From Craspedostauros australis (taxonomy: Eukaryota > Bacillariophyta > Bacillariophyceae > Mastogloiales > Achnanthaceae), in assembly GCA_026770025.1 (NCBI GenBank), contig JAMXDE010000008.1:2170001-2234000 (forward strand): 64,000 nucleotides of DNA. The letters run 5' to 3'. Below the pieces are notes generated by a model that was not told the origin of the DNA, ran no database searches, and worked only from the letters and a program-made list of their open reading frames with translations. This document shows, one piece after another, positions 31,213 through 40,629 of the stretch (position 1 is the stretch's first letter; each line of letters starts with the position of its first letter). The position numbers and the translations under genes are program-made.

Positions 31213-33091
31213 GGTTGCTATCGGTTGGTTGATTGTTTTGTCAGTGTGCGTCGTTATCTGCATGGAACGAAACAGTGCGCACGCAGATGCAGATGCATCG
31301 CAAACGTGTTGTATCATGCGAAGAATAGGTGGAAACGAACCACATCATTGACCGCAGCCAGATCAGACAGGAGTTAAGATGCAATCCGTCCAGCGATTCG
31401 TTTGTTGAGAGAAGCGTCGTGGTTTTGGATGGTCGAACAAGTGGACAATGTGATGAGCGAGGATGTGAGAATGAGGGAGAACGAGAACGAAGGCTGCTGT
31501 TGCCGAGCGTGGTGGTGAAGTGGAGTGGCATGGCATGGCATGCCTTTGCCACATTGTGACATCGACGAACCACCCATGAGAACAGTTCGCAGGTAGAGCA
31601 GAGGACGATTCCGAGAGTGTGTAGGTGGCTGGCAAGCTTGAGCCGGAAACGACTCTTCACGCCAGTCACATTGGTGCGTGGGCACCTGCTGCCTTGTGCC
31701 ATGGTGTTGTTATGGCCACGGCCATGATGCACACGAATGAACATACCGTTTGCTTCGTTCTGTTTCGGTTTCCGATCAGTTGGTGTTGTGTTTCGGGATG
31801 GCCGTGGTTGTGTTTTGCTTGGAGTTAGGTGTTGTACGCTACTACAATAAAAGATATCGCTGTTGTTGCTGTTGTGAGGCAGTTGTTTTTATGAGATGTG
31901 AAAAGGGATCCAAGATCATTCGAAGTGGGTATGGGTACTTTCGTGCGGAGAAGTATGGTGCGATGCATAGGAAGAGGACGATGGCTCTGCACAACACGTC
32001 CTTGATAGGTGACATGCCTCTCCTCCATGTTGGTTGCTGAGAGGCAGCGATCTTCGGTGGTCCTTGAGGGTTCTGCAAGGTGGAAGTGTGTTCAATTGGT
32101 TGGCACGCAACAGCCAAGAAGAAGAAAGCACGCTCTTGATAATTCTGACTGTTTCTTCCAAATGAGAAACACGGAAAAATGCATGCGATCTTCGGGGCGA
32201 CCCAACAGCAGACATTCTTGGCCTTCCACTCCGTACACAGTTCGGGTGCCGATACTGCACATAATACGAAAGCAGGAGCGGAGACTCATGTTGCAGCTCG
32301 ATAATAATCATAACTCAGGGATTACATTAGAAATGTGTCAGTTGCCTTTACACTCGCCACTGCCAGCCCTGTAGGGCCTGGCATTGAGTGAGCTTTCAGA
32401 GTGTCTGTCAGAAATCGGGTGTTCTGGAACACTGGATTGCCGCACCTCCCACGTATGCCAGAGATTGAGAGTCGTGAAATTCGAGATTACCGCACCTCCC
32501 TCTTTGGAACTTTATGTCACACCAAAAATGTGAGCTGCGTGAAAGAGGCAGAGAACACTGTGTGACAAGTGTGAATTGGATTGTGATGTTCATGGCCTCA
32601 ATGCAGGAATGGAAGTCACATGTGCATGTCGCAGGGGGCAGCGATGTTGGATTTGTGGCCAGCATCATGATACCCGCGACTACGGCCCCCATGTCGCGAC
32701 GAGCAAGAAAAGAGTATTCGAGACAGGCTGGCGTCACAAAGTGTGAGATGGCTTGTGAATGGGTCCTTGATGACAAACTGGTGAATGATCACAGAGGATC
32801 AGAGTTGTCCCAGGATGAGAAGTCAGAGGAGGAAACATCCAAGCTGTTCTAGTGAAACATGGAGACTGTGATCTGATTGAATGGAACGAGTCAGGTGATG
32901 CCTGTGATTCAACAATGCCTATGCCAACAACACTATCGGAGGCAAGATAACATGATGAGTGCATGGACATGGGAAACATGGTAGTGCATGCATGTCCATG
33001 GTGAATTCAAGATGAATGCAAGATGAATGTATGCAAGATGAACAGAGGGACCTGTGGAGATCTCAGCAGGAGATCGAACTTTGAAAAGTTG
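31213..33091. other. Intergenic, no gene recognised
   Basis: About 1.9 kb covering the promoter of the secreted protein and decayed sequence. Two short direct copies of ATT(G/A)CCGCACCTCCC occur at 32436-32450 and 32486-32500, and GATGAATGCAA-type degenerate repeats occur near 33010-33045. The ORFs present look random. Confidence 0.5.
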
Positions 33092-33096
33092 AGAGC

Positions 33097-33720
33097 TGTT
33101 AGAACGAAATCAAGGATGGGATTCCGCACCAAAACGTAGAGTGATCAGATCGTTGTTGGGGTGAGGATGAGTGTTGTTATTGAGTATTATTCGTATGAGT
33201 AGTGGAATGCGGGCGAGCTCACAAGATGGTTTCTTGAGAACTGTGAGCATGAGAGAGGCATGACATGATCTCATGCAATTGCAAGTGAAATTAACACGGA
33301 GACAACACGACAAATGTGCGTGTTACTGCGTGAAGATGAGGTGCAAAAGGTCAATGAACAAAACACCGCGATAGCCCGTGTTGTGAATTACGTCTTCTCA
33401 CGATGTTGCTAGTAGTACGATCACACGATTGATCGTATTCACTTGAGAAGGTCATGGCAAGATTCGCACGTGTCACACCCAAGATCCAAGTCTGTCCTGA
33501 TTGGGCAGATTGGTCCATCTTGGCAAGAAATCAATTTCCGCGACATTTTGGAACTGTGTTTGAAGGGAAAACGATTCTTGCGACGCGAAATGCGACACAA
33601 ATTTGACACAACGGATTTTCGACCAAAATTTCCGTTCGGAACGGAAAAGGTAAGAAAAGTGGAGATTTCTGATTGGTCGACGGGTGTCGCTATTGTTAGA
33701 GATTTAGCGTTGCGCTAATA
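33097..33720 (-). repeat. C2 3' LTR
   Basis: 624 bp, identical on inspection to 39654-40277. Flanked outside by AGAGC. Confidence 0.93.
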
Positions 33721-33729
33721 CTCCCCAAA
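33721..33729 (-). other. C2 polypurine tract
   Basis: In element sense TTTGGGGAG directly precedes the 3' LTR. The core GGGGAG is shared with C3. Confidence 0.75.
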
Positions 33730-33744
33730 GCGTGTCCCGGACAT

Positions 33745-36700
33745 TCAGGTCTTGTAGGTCGGGGAAAAGGACTCAGTGTGCCCTTTCCAGAAGAGGATGG
33801 GCTTCACGAGGGGCCAGAAGACAGCCCATGGTAGGAACTTCGTCATCACGTCGGCGACGTTCTGCGTGCCGGGGATCTTGATGAAGTAGAGGATGCCAGC
33901 GGCGACAGCGGACCGGACGCGATGGTATGCCAGTGCGTTGTGGCGCTTGGAGAGCATGCTCTTGGGGACCGTGGAGGAGGTGATGACGGACTGATTGTCA
34001 CCCAGCATCCAGCTGGGGCCGTCGATTGGGATGCCCATCTCGCGGAGAGCGAGACGAAGGGAGATGATCTGCTCCGTAGCTTGACGGGCAGCGACGAACT
34101 CGGACCCGTAGGTGGCGGTCTCAACCGTGCCTTGACGCTTGGAGAACCATTCGATGGGGGTCTGGTTTACCATGTGGAGAGCACCGGTAGCGGATCTGCC
34201 AGTGACTTGGCAGTGGAGAAGGTTGGCGTCGACGAACGTGGTGGTTCGGACGGGCTTGCCTTTCGGCTCGGGGATGTCGTCCGGAATCTCCTCGGAGGTC
34301 TTCCCGTAGACGGAGTAGATCCAGTCATGGTTGGGAACCTCGTAGTGAAGATCGAAGCGGGGAACGCAAGTGCGGAAGCGGATGGCTGCATCCGGGTGTT
34401 TTCGAAGATACCCGTAGATGCGCTTGGCGCGGTCCAGATGTCCTTGGCGAGGAGCTGAGCGGAAGCGTGCCAGCGTCATGACGGCGACAGAGATGTCAAA
34501 CCGTCCGAGGGAGATACACCACTGGAGTGCACCGATGAGTGACATGAACTTGCGTTTGTCGGTTTCGCCAAGTTCGGAAGAGGTGTCAAGCTCGGGACTG
34601 TCGGCCTTGTCGAGGGGGCAGCTGATCTTGCGGGGAAGTTCGCCGAACATGCGCTCGTAGTTCTCCATCATCCGCTTGATGTAGGATTGCGGGGAGAGCT
34701 TGAGGGTGCCGTCTGAATCACGGCCGAAGTCAGCACTGAGATGGTACTTGATAGGACCAACTCCCTTGAGCTGGTACCCGTACTTCGAAGAGAGGGTGTC
34801 GAAGAAGGCCTTGGGGTCGGCCATCGTCGCGGTGAGGTCATCGACGTAGACGCAGACGTACTCCCAATGGGAGTTGGCGTCACGCATCCAGACGTCGGGA
34901 TCGGAGCGGCATTGGAGGAAACCCATGTCGCGAAGGGTGTCGGCGAGGGCCTCATGGAATCGGGCGCCCGATGTGCGCAGGCCGTAGAGTGCCTTGACTA
35001 TCTGCATGGTATGACCAGCGAAGTCACCGAATTCGTCACCAGCGATGAAGCAGATGCGTTCTTGAGTGAAGGCCTCAAGATACGCATTGCCGATGTCTCC
35101 AACCCATGTTGGAATGCCGTTGAGTTCGCCGGCGAGGAGGGAGAGGCGGAGAGAGCGAAGACTGACCACACCTGCATAGGATGCATCCTTGCAGGGGTCG
35201 GTGAGATGACCACCAGCGACGCAGCGCGCCTTGTGGCGGAGGTCGTGCTTCACAGCGTAGACCCATTGGAGGCGGATCTTTTGGAAGCCGGAGGGGACTG
35301 GGGCGCCTTTGCCGAGAGACTTGAAGGTGTGGTAACCGAAGAGTTGGTCCATCTCCTTCTTCTCGGCATCGGCCCAGAGAGTGTTGCCGTTCTTGTCGTC
35401 AAGTCGCAGCGCTTCCTTGTGGTTGCGAGGGACTTGGACACCGAACTGGAAGGTGGGAGCGTGGTTGAAGGCCTTGGACTTGGCGACGTGGACTTGTCGC
35501 TCAAGACGGTTGGTTCGGATGGCGAGGCGCTTGAGGCGCTTCCAGCCAGGCTCGTCGAGCAGCTCGTGGCGGCGGCCGTAGGCAGCGCAAGAGACAGGAT
35601 CATCCTGAATCATGATGGAGAGGGGTTCGGTGGAGGTGGAGCCGTCTCCCCATTTGACGATGACGTTGAAGCTCGATCCCTTGTAGGAGGGAGAGGAAGA
35701 TGAAAGGGGACCCTCGTGTCCGATGATGGAGTCGAACTCCCACTTGGCGTCGGGGTCGTCGTTGTGCTCCTGTTGCCGTTCGATGATATCGGCGAGCTCA
35801 ACGTAGGAAATGAGGTCATGCGTCTCCCCATCAGCCAGTGCTAGTAGCATCTTGATGCGTTGGTGGTTGGCTGCATCAAGGTCATTGACCTTTTGCACCA
35901 CCTCCGCTCTGACTTGCTGGTCATCCTTCTCGTGGATGAAGGTCATCCCAACGAGATCCTCGGGAGAGAACTTCGGGATGTGGACCTTGGCATTCCCCAC
36001 TGTTTCAGGGTCTGTGCCGCGGCGGTCAGCCAGGATGGAATCGGCGAGGGAGTGTACGATGGGATCGGAGTCAGGAGGGACGGAGATGTCGTCGTCTGGC
36101 TCCCCATTCGCCACATTCATGGCATCAGAGCCATCGTCCTCCCCAACAATGGGGAAGGGGAAGTCCGCACGAAGATTGCGGGTGGCAGAGTCGTCGGCAG
36201 GTCGGATGGCAGACCGAGGAAGAAGTCGCTGGGTCTCGTCGTCGAGGACCCAGAAGGTAAGATCATCGCCTTTGTGAAGGCAGGGACCGGCCCAGCGTCC
36301 ACTGCGCTCCTTGGACTGGCTGGGGAAGGTGGGGTTGTCAACCCGATAGTAGACAGGTTGCCACCATCGGTAGGACAGGAACTTGGAGATGTCCGGTCGC
36401 TGTCCGAAGGCGGCTTGAAGGGGGGTGATGGAGCCAGCGGTGACCTGCGCGATGTGATTGAAGAGATCAACCACATAGAGCGTGCTTATCAGCCAGAAGC
36501 GGTCGGGAGTACCCGTGCGATCCATCACACCGTTGGTTGTGCGTTTGATATCTTGGATCTGGCGTTCCGCGCCGTTCTGGTGTTGATGTTCCGGCTCACT
36601 CTGGTGATCACGGATGTGATACTGCCGGAGGATCTCCATAACCTTGTTACCGATCTGCGCCTTGGCGTTGTCGGACATCAGTAGGTCGGGAGCCCCGTGG

Positions 36701-39333
36701 CGTCGGATGAAGTCACGGAGAGTGTCGGAGATGCGGCTCTCGGATGGCATGGGAAAGCCGGCCGTGAACCGAGAGTCGAGAGCGACGTACACCTGAAGCA
36801 TGGTGCAGCCGCCATGGCCGGGAACCCCGTCGTCGTGAGCAGGGGTATCGGAGAAGAGCGTATCCATCGCAACCGTCTCATGGAGACGGTCGACGTTGGC
36901 CGCTGGGAACCGAGACTTGAAATGCTTGCACATGGAGAAGCGCTCGGCGGTACGGTACCATTGAGAGGTACACCGAAGAGTGTCGCGAACGCGACGAGCT
37001 GGTATCCAACCGAAGTGGGGACGGAGAGCCTCGTAGTCGGCAGGCTTGCGAGTGGCAATGATGCTGCCCGGATTGTCAGCGATGTCGGCTTGGCGAGCAC
37101 CAGTGTAGGCCGTGAGAACGGTAGAGTTGTTCTCGCGGCGCTGGAGTGCTGCGGCGTCATCATCGGCGACGTCGTCGAGGTTCATCTCCTGGTCGAGGGA
37201 AGAAGGGTCCCATTCGTCGTCCGCGGTGAAGTCGACATGTGGATACTTGTCGAGCTCGGAGCGGGTGGGCTTGGCCATGTCCATGTAGGACAGGCCTTGC
37301 CGGACAGCCAGTGGGATGATGTGTCCTCCTGGTGTGATGATGGTCTGGCGACCTCCAGGGAGATTCCGTGGGCGTTCGTTGACATCCATTCCGAAGGCAC
37401 CAAGCTGGTTGGATGAATGGATGGTCTTGCCCTTTCCGTAGAGCGCGTATTGGTGGAATTTACCAATGATGGGCCCTTCGGTGGTCTGGATGAGACCAGC
37501 AACCGTACCGATGTCGAGGTTGGCGATGGCAGAGTCACCAATGCCACTGACGTCGGCGGTGTGTCCTGTCTTGCAGAGAACGAGGACGTCATCGCCAGCC
37601 AAGCCACCATTGGCACCGCTGTCGACGAGAGAGCCAGAGTGGTCCTTGACAAGCTTGTTGAAGCTGTACCGGACCACCGTGGAGTTGGCAAGGCGCCAGG
37701 TCTGGCCCTTGTAGACCAGTTGAGGAGTATCGTCAGACAAAGAGGTGGACTTGGTCTGAGCGAGAAGGCGATCGATGGCAGTGGACTGGTCACCAGCCTT
37801 GGAAGAGTCCGTGTTGCCAGCGGACGGGGTTGCGGAAGGAGTGTCGGTGGTGCCCGAAGATGTGGCAGCGTTGTTGGCAGCTCGGTGGGAGTCAGCCTTG
37901 CCCTTGCCCTTGTTCTTGCGCCACTTGCCCTTGGCCTCAAGGAAAGCCTTGCGCTGATCCTTGGACATCTCACGCCATTCGTCATTGGGAATGGAACGGC
38001 GGTCGTCCTTGGCATAGTCCTTGCCATTGCCTTTGCCAGCAGAGCCGCTGGTCTTGGCGTTGTTGACCTTGCGCCGAGATGTGGTGCGAGGCTGGTTGGC
38101 ATCAAGGGACTGCGCCTCATCACGGACGAACTCGAGGAGGTCTTCGAAGGAGACACCGACCTTGATGAAGCCGCGAGATTGCTTGTGACGTTGGCGGGAG
38201 TTGGACTTGACGTTGGTGTAGGCCCGAGTCAAGTCGACATCGGGACCGATGGCGGTGCGCAACCATTGCTGCTTGACCGCCTCATCGACACATGCATCAT
38301 TGAGCTCTTCGATGTCATTGAGCTTGGTTTCCCAGGCATCGAGGAATTGCTCGCGGGTCTTGGTCCAAGTCTGGTCCAAACGGAAGGCGACGATGGCATC
38401 GCGGTACTTGATGGACAGAGTCTCGCCGACGACGCCACTGGTGTAGCTGTCAACGAGATCAGCGTAGGCCGCACGTCCATCGCAAGACTTCTTGTAGGCA
38501 CGGATGATGCGCCGACTCTTGGAAGTCTTGACATGCTCAGTGAGCACGGCGAAGAGGTAGCGATTCTGGCTCGCGAAGAAGGCCTCGTCCTTGGGTGCTG
38601 GCATGAAGTCCATATCGAGATGGTGGTTGAGTCCATGAGAGAAGGAAAGAGTCTCGAAGGTCCGCATGAAGGTGAGGAAGTGCTTGTCGTCCTTCAATGT
38701 CGGAAGTGACAGACTCTCCCGCTTGGTCGCCTTGCTGAACTCCTTGACATAGTCAGCCGGTAGCTCCATGGCTTGGACACCTTGGAAGTTGGAAGAGGGT
38801 GCCATGGATGGAGTCACAGGCGGTTGCGGGAAGGCAGGATCAGGCACCGAAGCCGAAGGATCGAATGCGAAGTTCACATGCGGAGGTTCTTCAGGCACCG
38901 GACGGAATGCGGATGCTGGAGTGGTGTGGTGGCCCATGCCCAACGGAGACGGAATGGGAGAGCTTGCAGTCGAATGCGATCGCGAAGATGGAAGGGAAGG
39001 GTTGTTCTGCTCAGCCGTGAACGCCATGAACGAGGTACGATCGAGATCGTTCCAGGTGTTGTCGTCGAGGATAGCTTGGGTGAGATACCACTTGCCAAGG
39101 TTGAGGATCTTGCGGATGTGGTTCACTCCGAGTACGGCGACGATGGTTTCGCCATCATCGATATCATCGCGAAGTTGGAAGCTGCGAAGGTCATCTTCGG
39201 TGAGCGAGACAAGGTCAAGAGGACTGACGATGTCCGCATGGGCGATGATGTCGCGAGGAGTGGAGTCCGAAGGGATGCCGATGACACCGAGGATGTGATC
39301 CAAGGTGGCGAGGTCCGTCTCAGGAGTCGACAT
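33745..39333 (-). CDS. C2 Gag-Pol polyprotein
   Basis: 1862 aa in one frame from ATG 39333. The gag part (about 1-470) is Ser/Pro-rich, then helical, and ends in a Lys/Arg/Gly-rich basic region. No CCHC zinc knuckle is found. The protease has LVDSGANGGLAG (about residue 569). The integrase has AMDTLFSD, LLMSDNAKA and QNGAERQIQDIK, giving D, D and E, but the usual HHCC finger before it is not recognisable. The copia-type RT has GDIGNAYLEA, KALYGLRTSGARF and catalytic YVDD (about 1497). RNase H has TTFVDANLLH, ATYGSEFVAA and LGDNQSV. It is intact throughout. Single-frame expression implies processing by its own protease. Confidence 0.94.
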   Translation of the reverse strand: MSTPETDLATLDHILGVIGIPSDSTPRDIIAHADIVSPLDLVSLTEDDLRSFQLRDDIDDGETIVAVLGVNHIRKILNLGKWYLTQAILDDNTWNDLDRTSFMAFTAEQNNPSLPSSRSHSTASSPIPSPLGMGHHTTPASAFRPVPEEPPHVNFAFDPSASVPDPAFPQPPVTPSMAPSSNFQGVQAMELPADYVKEFSKATKRESLSLPTLKDDKHFLTFMRTFETLSFSHGLNHHLDMDFMPAPKDEAFFASQNRYLFAVLTEHVKTSKSRRIIRAYKKSCDGRAAYADLVDSYTSGVVGETLSIKYRDAIVAFRLDQTWTKTREQFLDAWETKLNDIEELNDACVDEAVKQQWLRTAIGPDVDLTRAYTNVKSNSRQRHKQSRGFIKVGVSFEDLLEFVRDEAQSLDANQPRTTSRRKVNNAKTSGSAGKGNGKDYAKDDRRSIPNDEWREMSKDQRKAFLEAKGKWRKNKGKGKADSHRAANNAATSSGTTDTPSATPSAGNTDSSKAGDQSTAIDRLLAQTKSTSLSDDTPQLVYKGQTWRLANSTVVRYSFNKLVKDHSGSLVDSGANGGLAGDDVLVLCKTGHTADVSGIGDSAIANLDIGTVAGLIQTTEGPIIGKFHQYALYGKGKTIHSSNQLGAFGMDVNERPRNLPGGRQTIITPGGHIIPLAVRQGLSYMDMAKPTRSELDKYPHVDFTADDEWDPSSLDQEMNLDDVADDDAAALQRRENNSTVLTAYTGARQADIADNPGSIIATRKPADYEALRPHFGWIPARRVRDTLRCTSQWYRTAERFSMCKHFKSRFPAANVDRLHETVAMDTLFSDTPAHDDGVPGHGGCTMLQVYVALDSRFTAGFPMPSESRISDTLRDFIRRHGAPDLLMSDNAKAQIGNKVMEILRQYHIRDHQSEPEHQHQNGAERQIQDIKRTTNGVMDRTGTPDRFWLISTLYVVDLFNHIAQVTAGSITPLQAAFGQRPDISKFLSYRWWQPVYYRVDNPTFPSQSKERSGRWAGPCLHKGDDLTFWVLDDETQRLLPRSAIRPADDSATRNLRADFPFPIVGEDDGSDAMNVANGEPDDDISVPPDSDPIVHSLADSILADRRGTDPETVGNAKVHIPKFSPEDLVGMTFIHEKDDQQVRAEVVQKVNDLDAANHQRIKMLLALADGETHDLISYVELADIIERQQEHNDDPDAKWEFDSIIGHEGPLSSSSPSYKGSSFNVIVKWGDGSTSTEPLSIMIQDDPVSCAAYGRRHELLDEPGWKRLKRLAIRTNRLERQVHVAKSKAFNHAPTFQFGVQVPRNHKEALRLDDKNGNTLWADAEKKEMDQLFGYHTFKSLGKGAPVPSGFQKIRLQWVYAVKHDLRHKARCVAGGHLTDPCKDASYAGVVSLRSLRLSLLAGELNGIPTWVGDIGNAYLEAFTQERICFIAGDEFGDFAGHTMQIVKALYGLRTSGARFHEALADTLRDMGFLQCRSDPDVWMRDANSHWEYVCVYVDDLTATMADPKAFFDTLSSKYGYQLKGVGPIKYHLSADFGRDSDGTLKLSPQSYIKRMMENYERMFGELPRKISCPLDKADSPELDTSSELGETDKRKFMSLIGALQWCISLGRFDISVAVMTLARFRSAPRQGHLDRAKRIYGYLRKHPDAAIRFRTCVPRFDLHYEVPNHDWIYSVYGKTSEEIPDDIPEPKGKPVRTTTFVDANLLHCQVTGRSATGALHMVNQTPIEWFSKRQGTVETATYGSEFVAARQATEQIISLRLALREMGIPIDGPSWMLGDNQSVITSSTVPKSMLSKRHNALAYHRVRSAVAAGILYFIKIPGTQNVADVMTKFLPWAVFWPLVKPILFWKGHTESFSPTYKT

Positions 39334-39638
39334 GATTGGCGATGGATGGATGGCGAGGGTGGATGCGGATGCTGAAGGCTGAAGGGTGGTTGAGGCTGGA
39401 GTGCACTGACTGAATCGTCTTCTGGTGCGGGAGGGTGCTGCAGGAAGTCTTGGATGGCTGAGTGGGAAGGCCCGAACTCAGCAGAGGAACCGAAAGGAGG
39501 GCGTTCTGCGAATGCAAGAAAGCCGAAGGAAAGCCGAAATCACGTCGTCACGTGATGGAAGGTGAAGGGATCGCTCGTGGATGGACGAGGGATGAAGGAT
39601 GGATGGATTGTCAAGCAATCAATTCAGTAGGTGAAAGC

Positions 39639-39653
39639 TTGCGACTGTTAATC
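39639..39653 (-). other. C2 primer binding site (tRNA-Asn half)
   Basis: On the plus strand, TTGCGACTGTTAATC directly precedes the LTR. This reads as the 5' stem, CTGTTAA loop (anticodon GTT) and first 3' stem bases of a tRNA-Asn anticodon arm, so the element RNA is complementary to an internal tRNA-Asn segment rather than its CCA end. Confidence 0.8.
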
Positions 39654-40277
39654 TGTTAGAACGAAATCAAGGATGGGATTCCGCACCAAAACGTAGAGTG
39701 ATCAGATCGTTGTTGGGGTGAGGATGAGTGTTGTTATTGAGTATTATTCGTATGAGTAGTGGAATGCGGGCGAGCTCACAAGATGGTTTCTTGAGAACTG
39801 TGAGCATGAGAGAGGCATGACATGATCTCATGCAATTGCAAGTGAAATTAACACGGAGACAACACGACAAATGTGCGTGTTACTGCGTGAAGATGAGGTG
39901 CAAAAGGTCAATGAACAAAACACCGCGATAGCCCGTGTTGTGAATTACGTCTTCTCACGATGTTGCTAGTAGTACGATCACACGATTGATCGTATTCACT
40001 TGAGAAGGTCATGGCAAGATTCGCACGTGTCACACCCAAGATCCAAGTCTGTCCTGATTGGGCAGATTGGTCCATCTTGGCAAGAAATCAATTTCCGCGA
40101 CATTTTGGAACTGTGTTTGAAGGGAAAACGATTCTTGCGACGCGAAATGCGACACAAATTTGACACAACGGATTTTCGACCAAAATTTCCGTTCGGAACG
40201 GAAAAGGTAAGAAAAGTGGAGATTTCTGATTGGTCGACGGGTGTCGCTATTGTTAGAGATTTAGCGTTGCGCTAATA
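39654..40277 (-). repeat. C2 5' LTR
   Basis: 624 bp, partner of 33097-33720. AGAGC follows at 40278-40282. Confidence 0.93.
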
Positions 40278-40282
40278 AGAGC

Positions 40283-40629
40283 AATGAAGAGCTCACAGTT
40301 CAGAGAAGTAGATTCTAACAAACGATTAGCTTTCAACTATCACCACCACCCTGGATTTCCAACACACTTGTGCTAGGGGCTCGCCCAGCTCTATGAGACA
40401 AGTGGGTGCGAGGTGCACGCTGTATGTGGGGCGATCAGGCAAGTCATGGGGGACTAGAATCAACAGAGAGATCCAACGTTGAGCAAGGGATGCGTTCTCA
40501 ATTCTGCTGCTCATCCAGCGATCGACCGTGTGGACAATTGGTGCATATCCGTATCCGTCGACGGATAGAGGAACTCACGAGGCACCAATTCGGAATGACT
40601 TCATTTGTGGCTATGTCACTGTGCATTGC
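40283..40629. other. Intergenic, 3' flank of G3E copy 2
   Basis: From about 40470 it is duplicated at 27672 onward and more distantly related to the flank of copy 3 near 52310-52460 (shared CGGAATGACTTCATTTG). It is part of the segmental duplication. No gene. Confidence 0.65.

Larger units (their letters stand above)
33097..40277 (-). mobile_element. Ty1/copia LTR retrotransposon C2, complete
   Basis: A 7,181-bp minus-strand element. It has 624-bp LTRs (33097-33720 and 39654-40277) identical on inspection, and a 5-bp TSD AGAGC (33092-33096 and 40278-40282). One uninterrupted Gag-Pol frame lies between them. The polypurine tract TTTGGGGAG abuts the 3' LTR. In element sense the LTR runs from TATTAG to CTAACA, so its 5' end is TA rather than TG. 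The primer site complements the anticodon arm of tRNA-Asn. Related to C3. Confidence 0.95.

Noticed and set aside
33110-33718. Small frames of 67 and 91 aa, repeated at 39667-40275
   Set aside because: They are inside the C2 LTRs; identity between copies reflects the young LTR pair, not selection.
37417-38709. 430-aa plus-strand open frame
   Set aside because: Antisense to C2 gag-protease. Its Gly/Val/Leu-rich translation reflects codon bias of the real strand.
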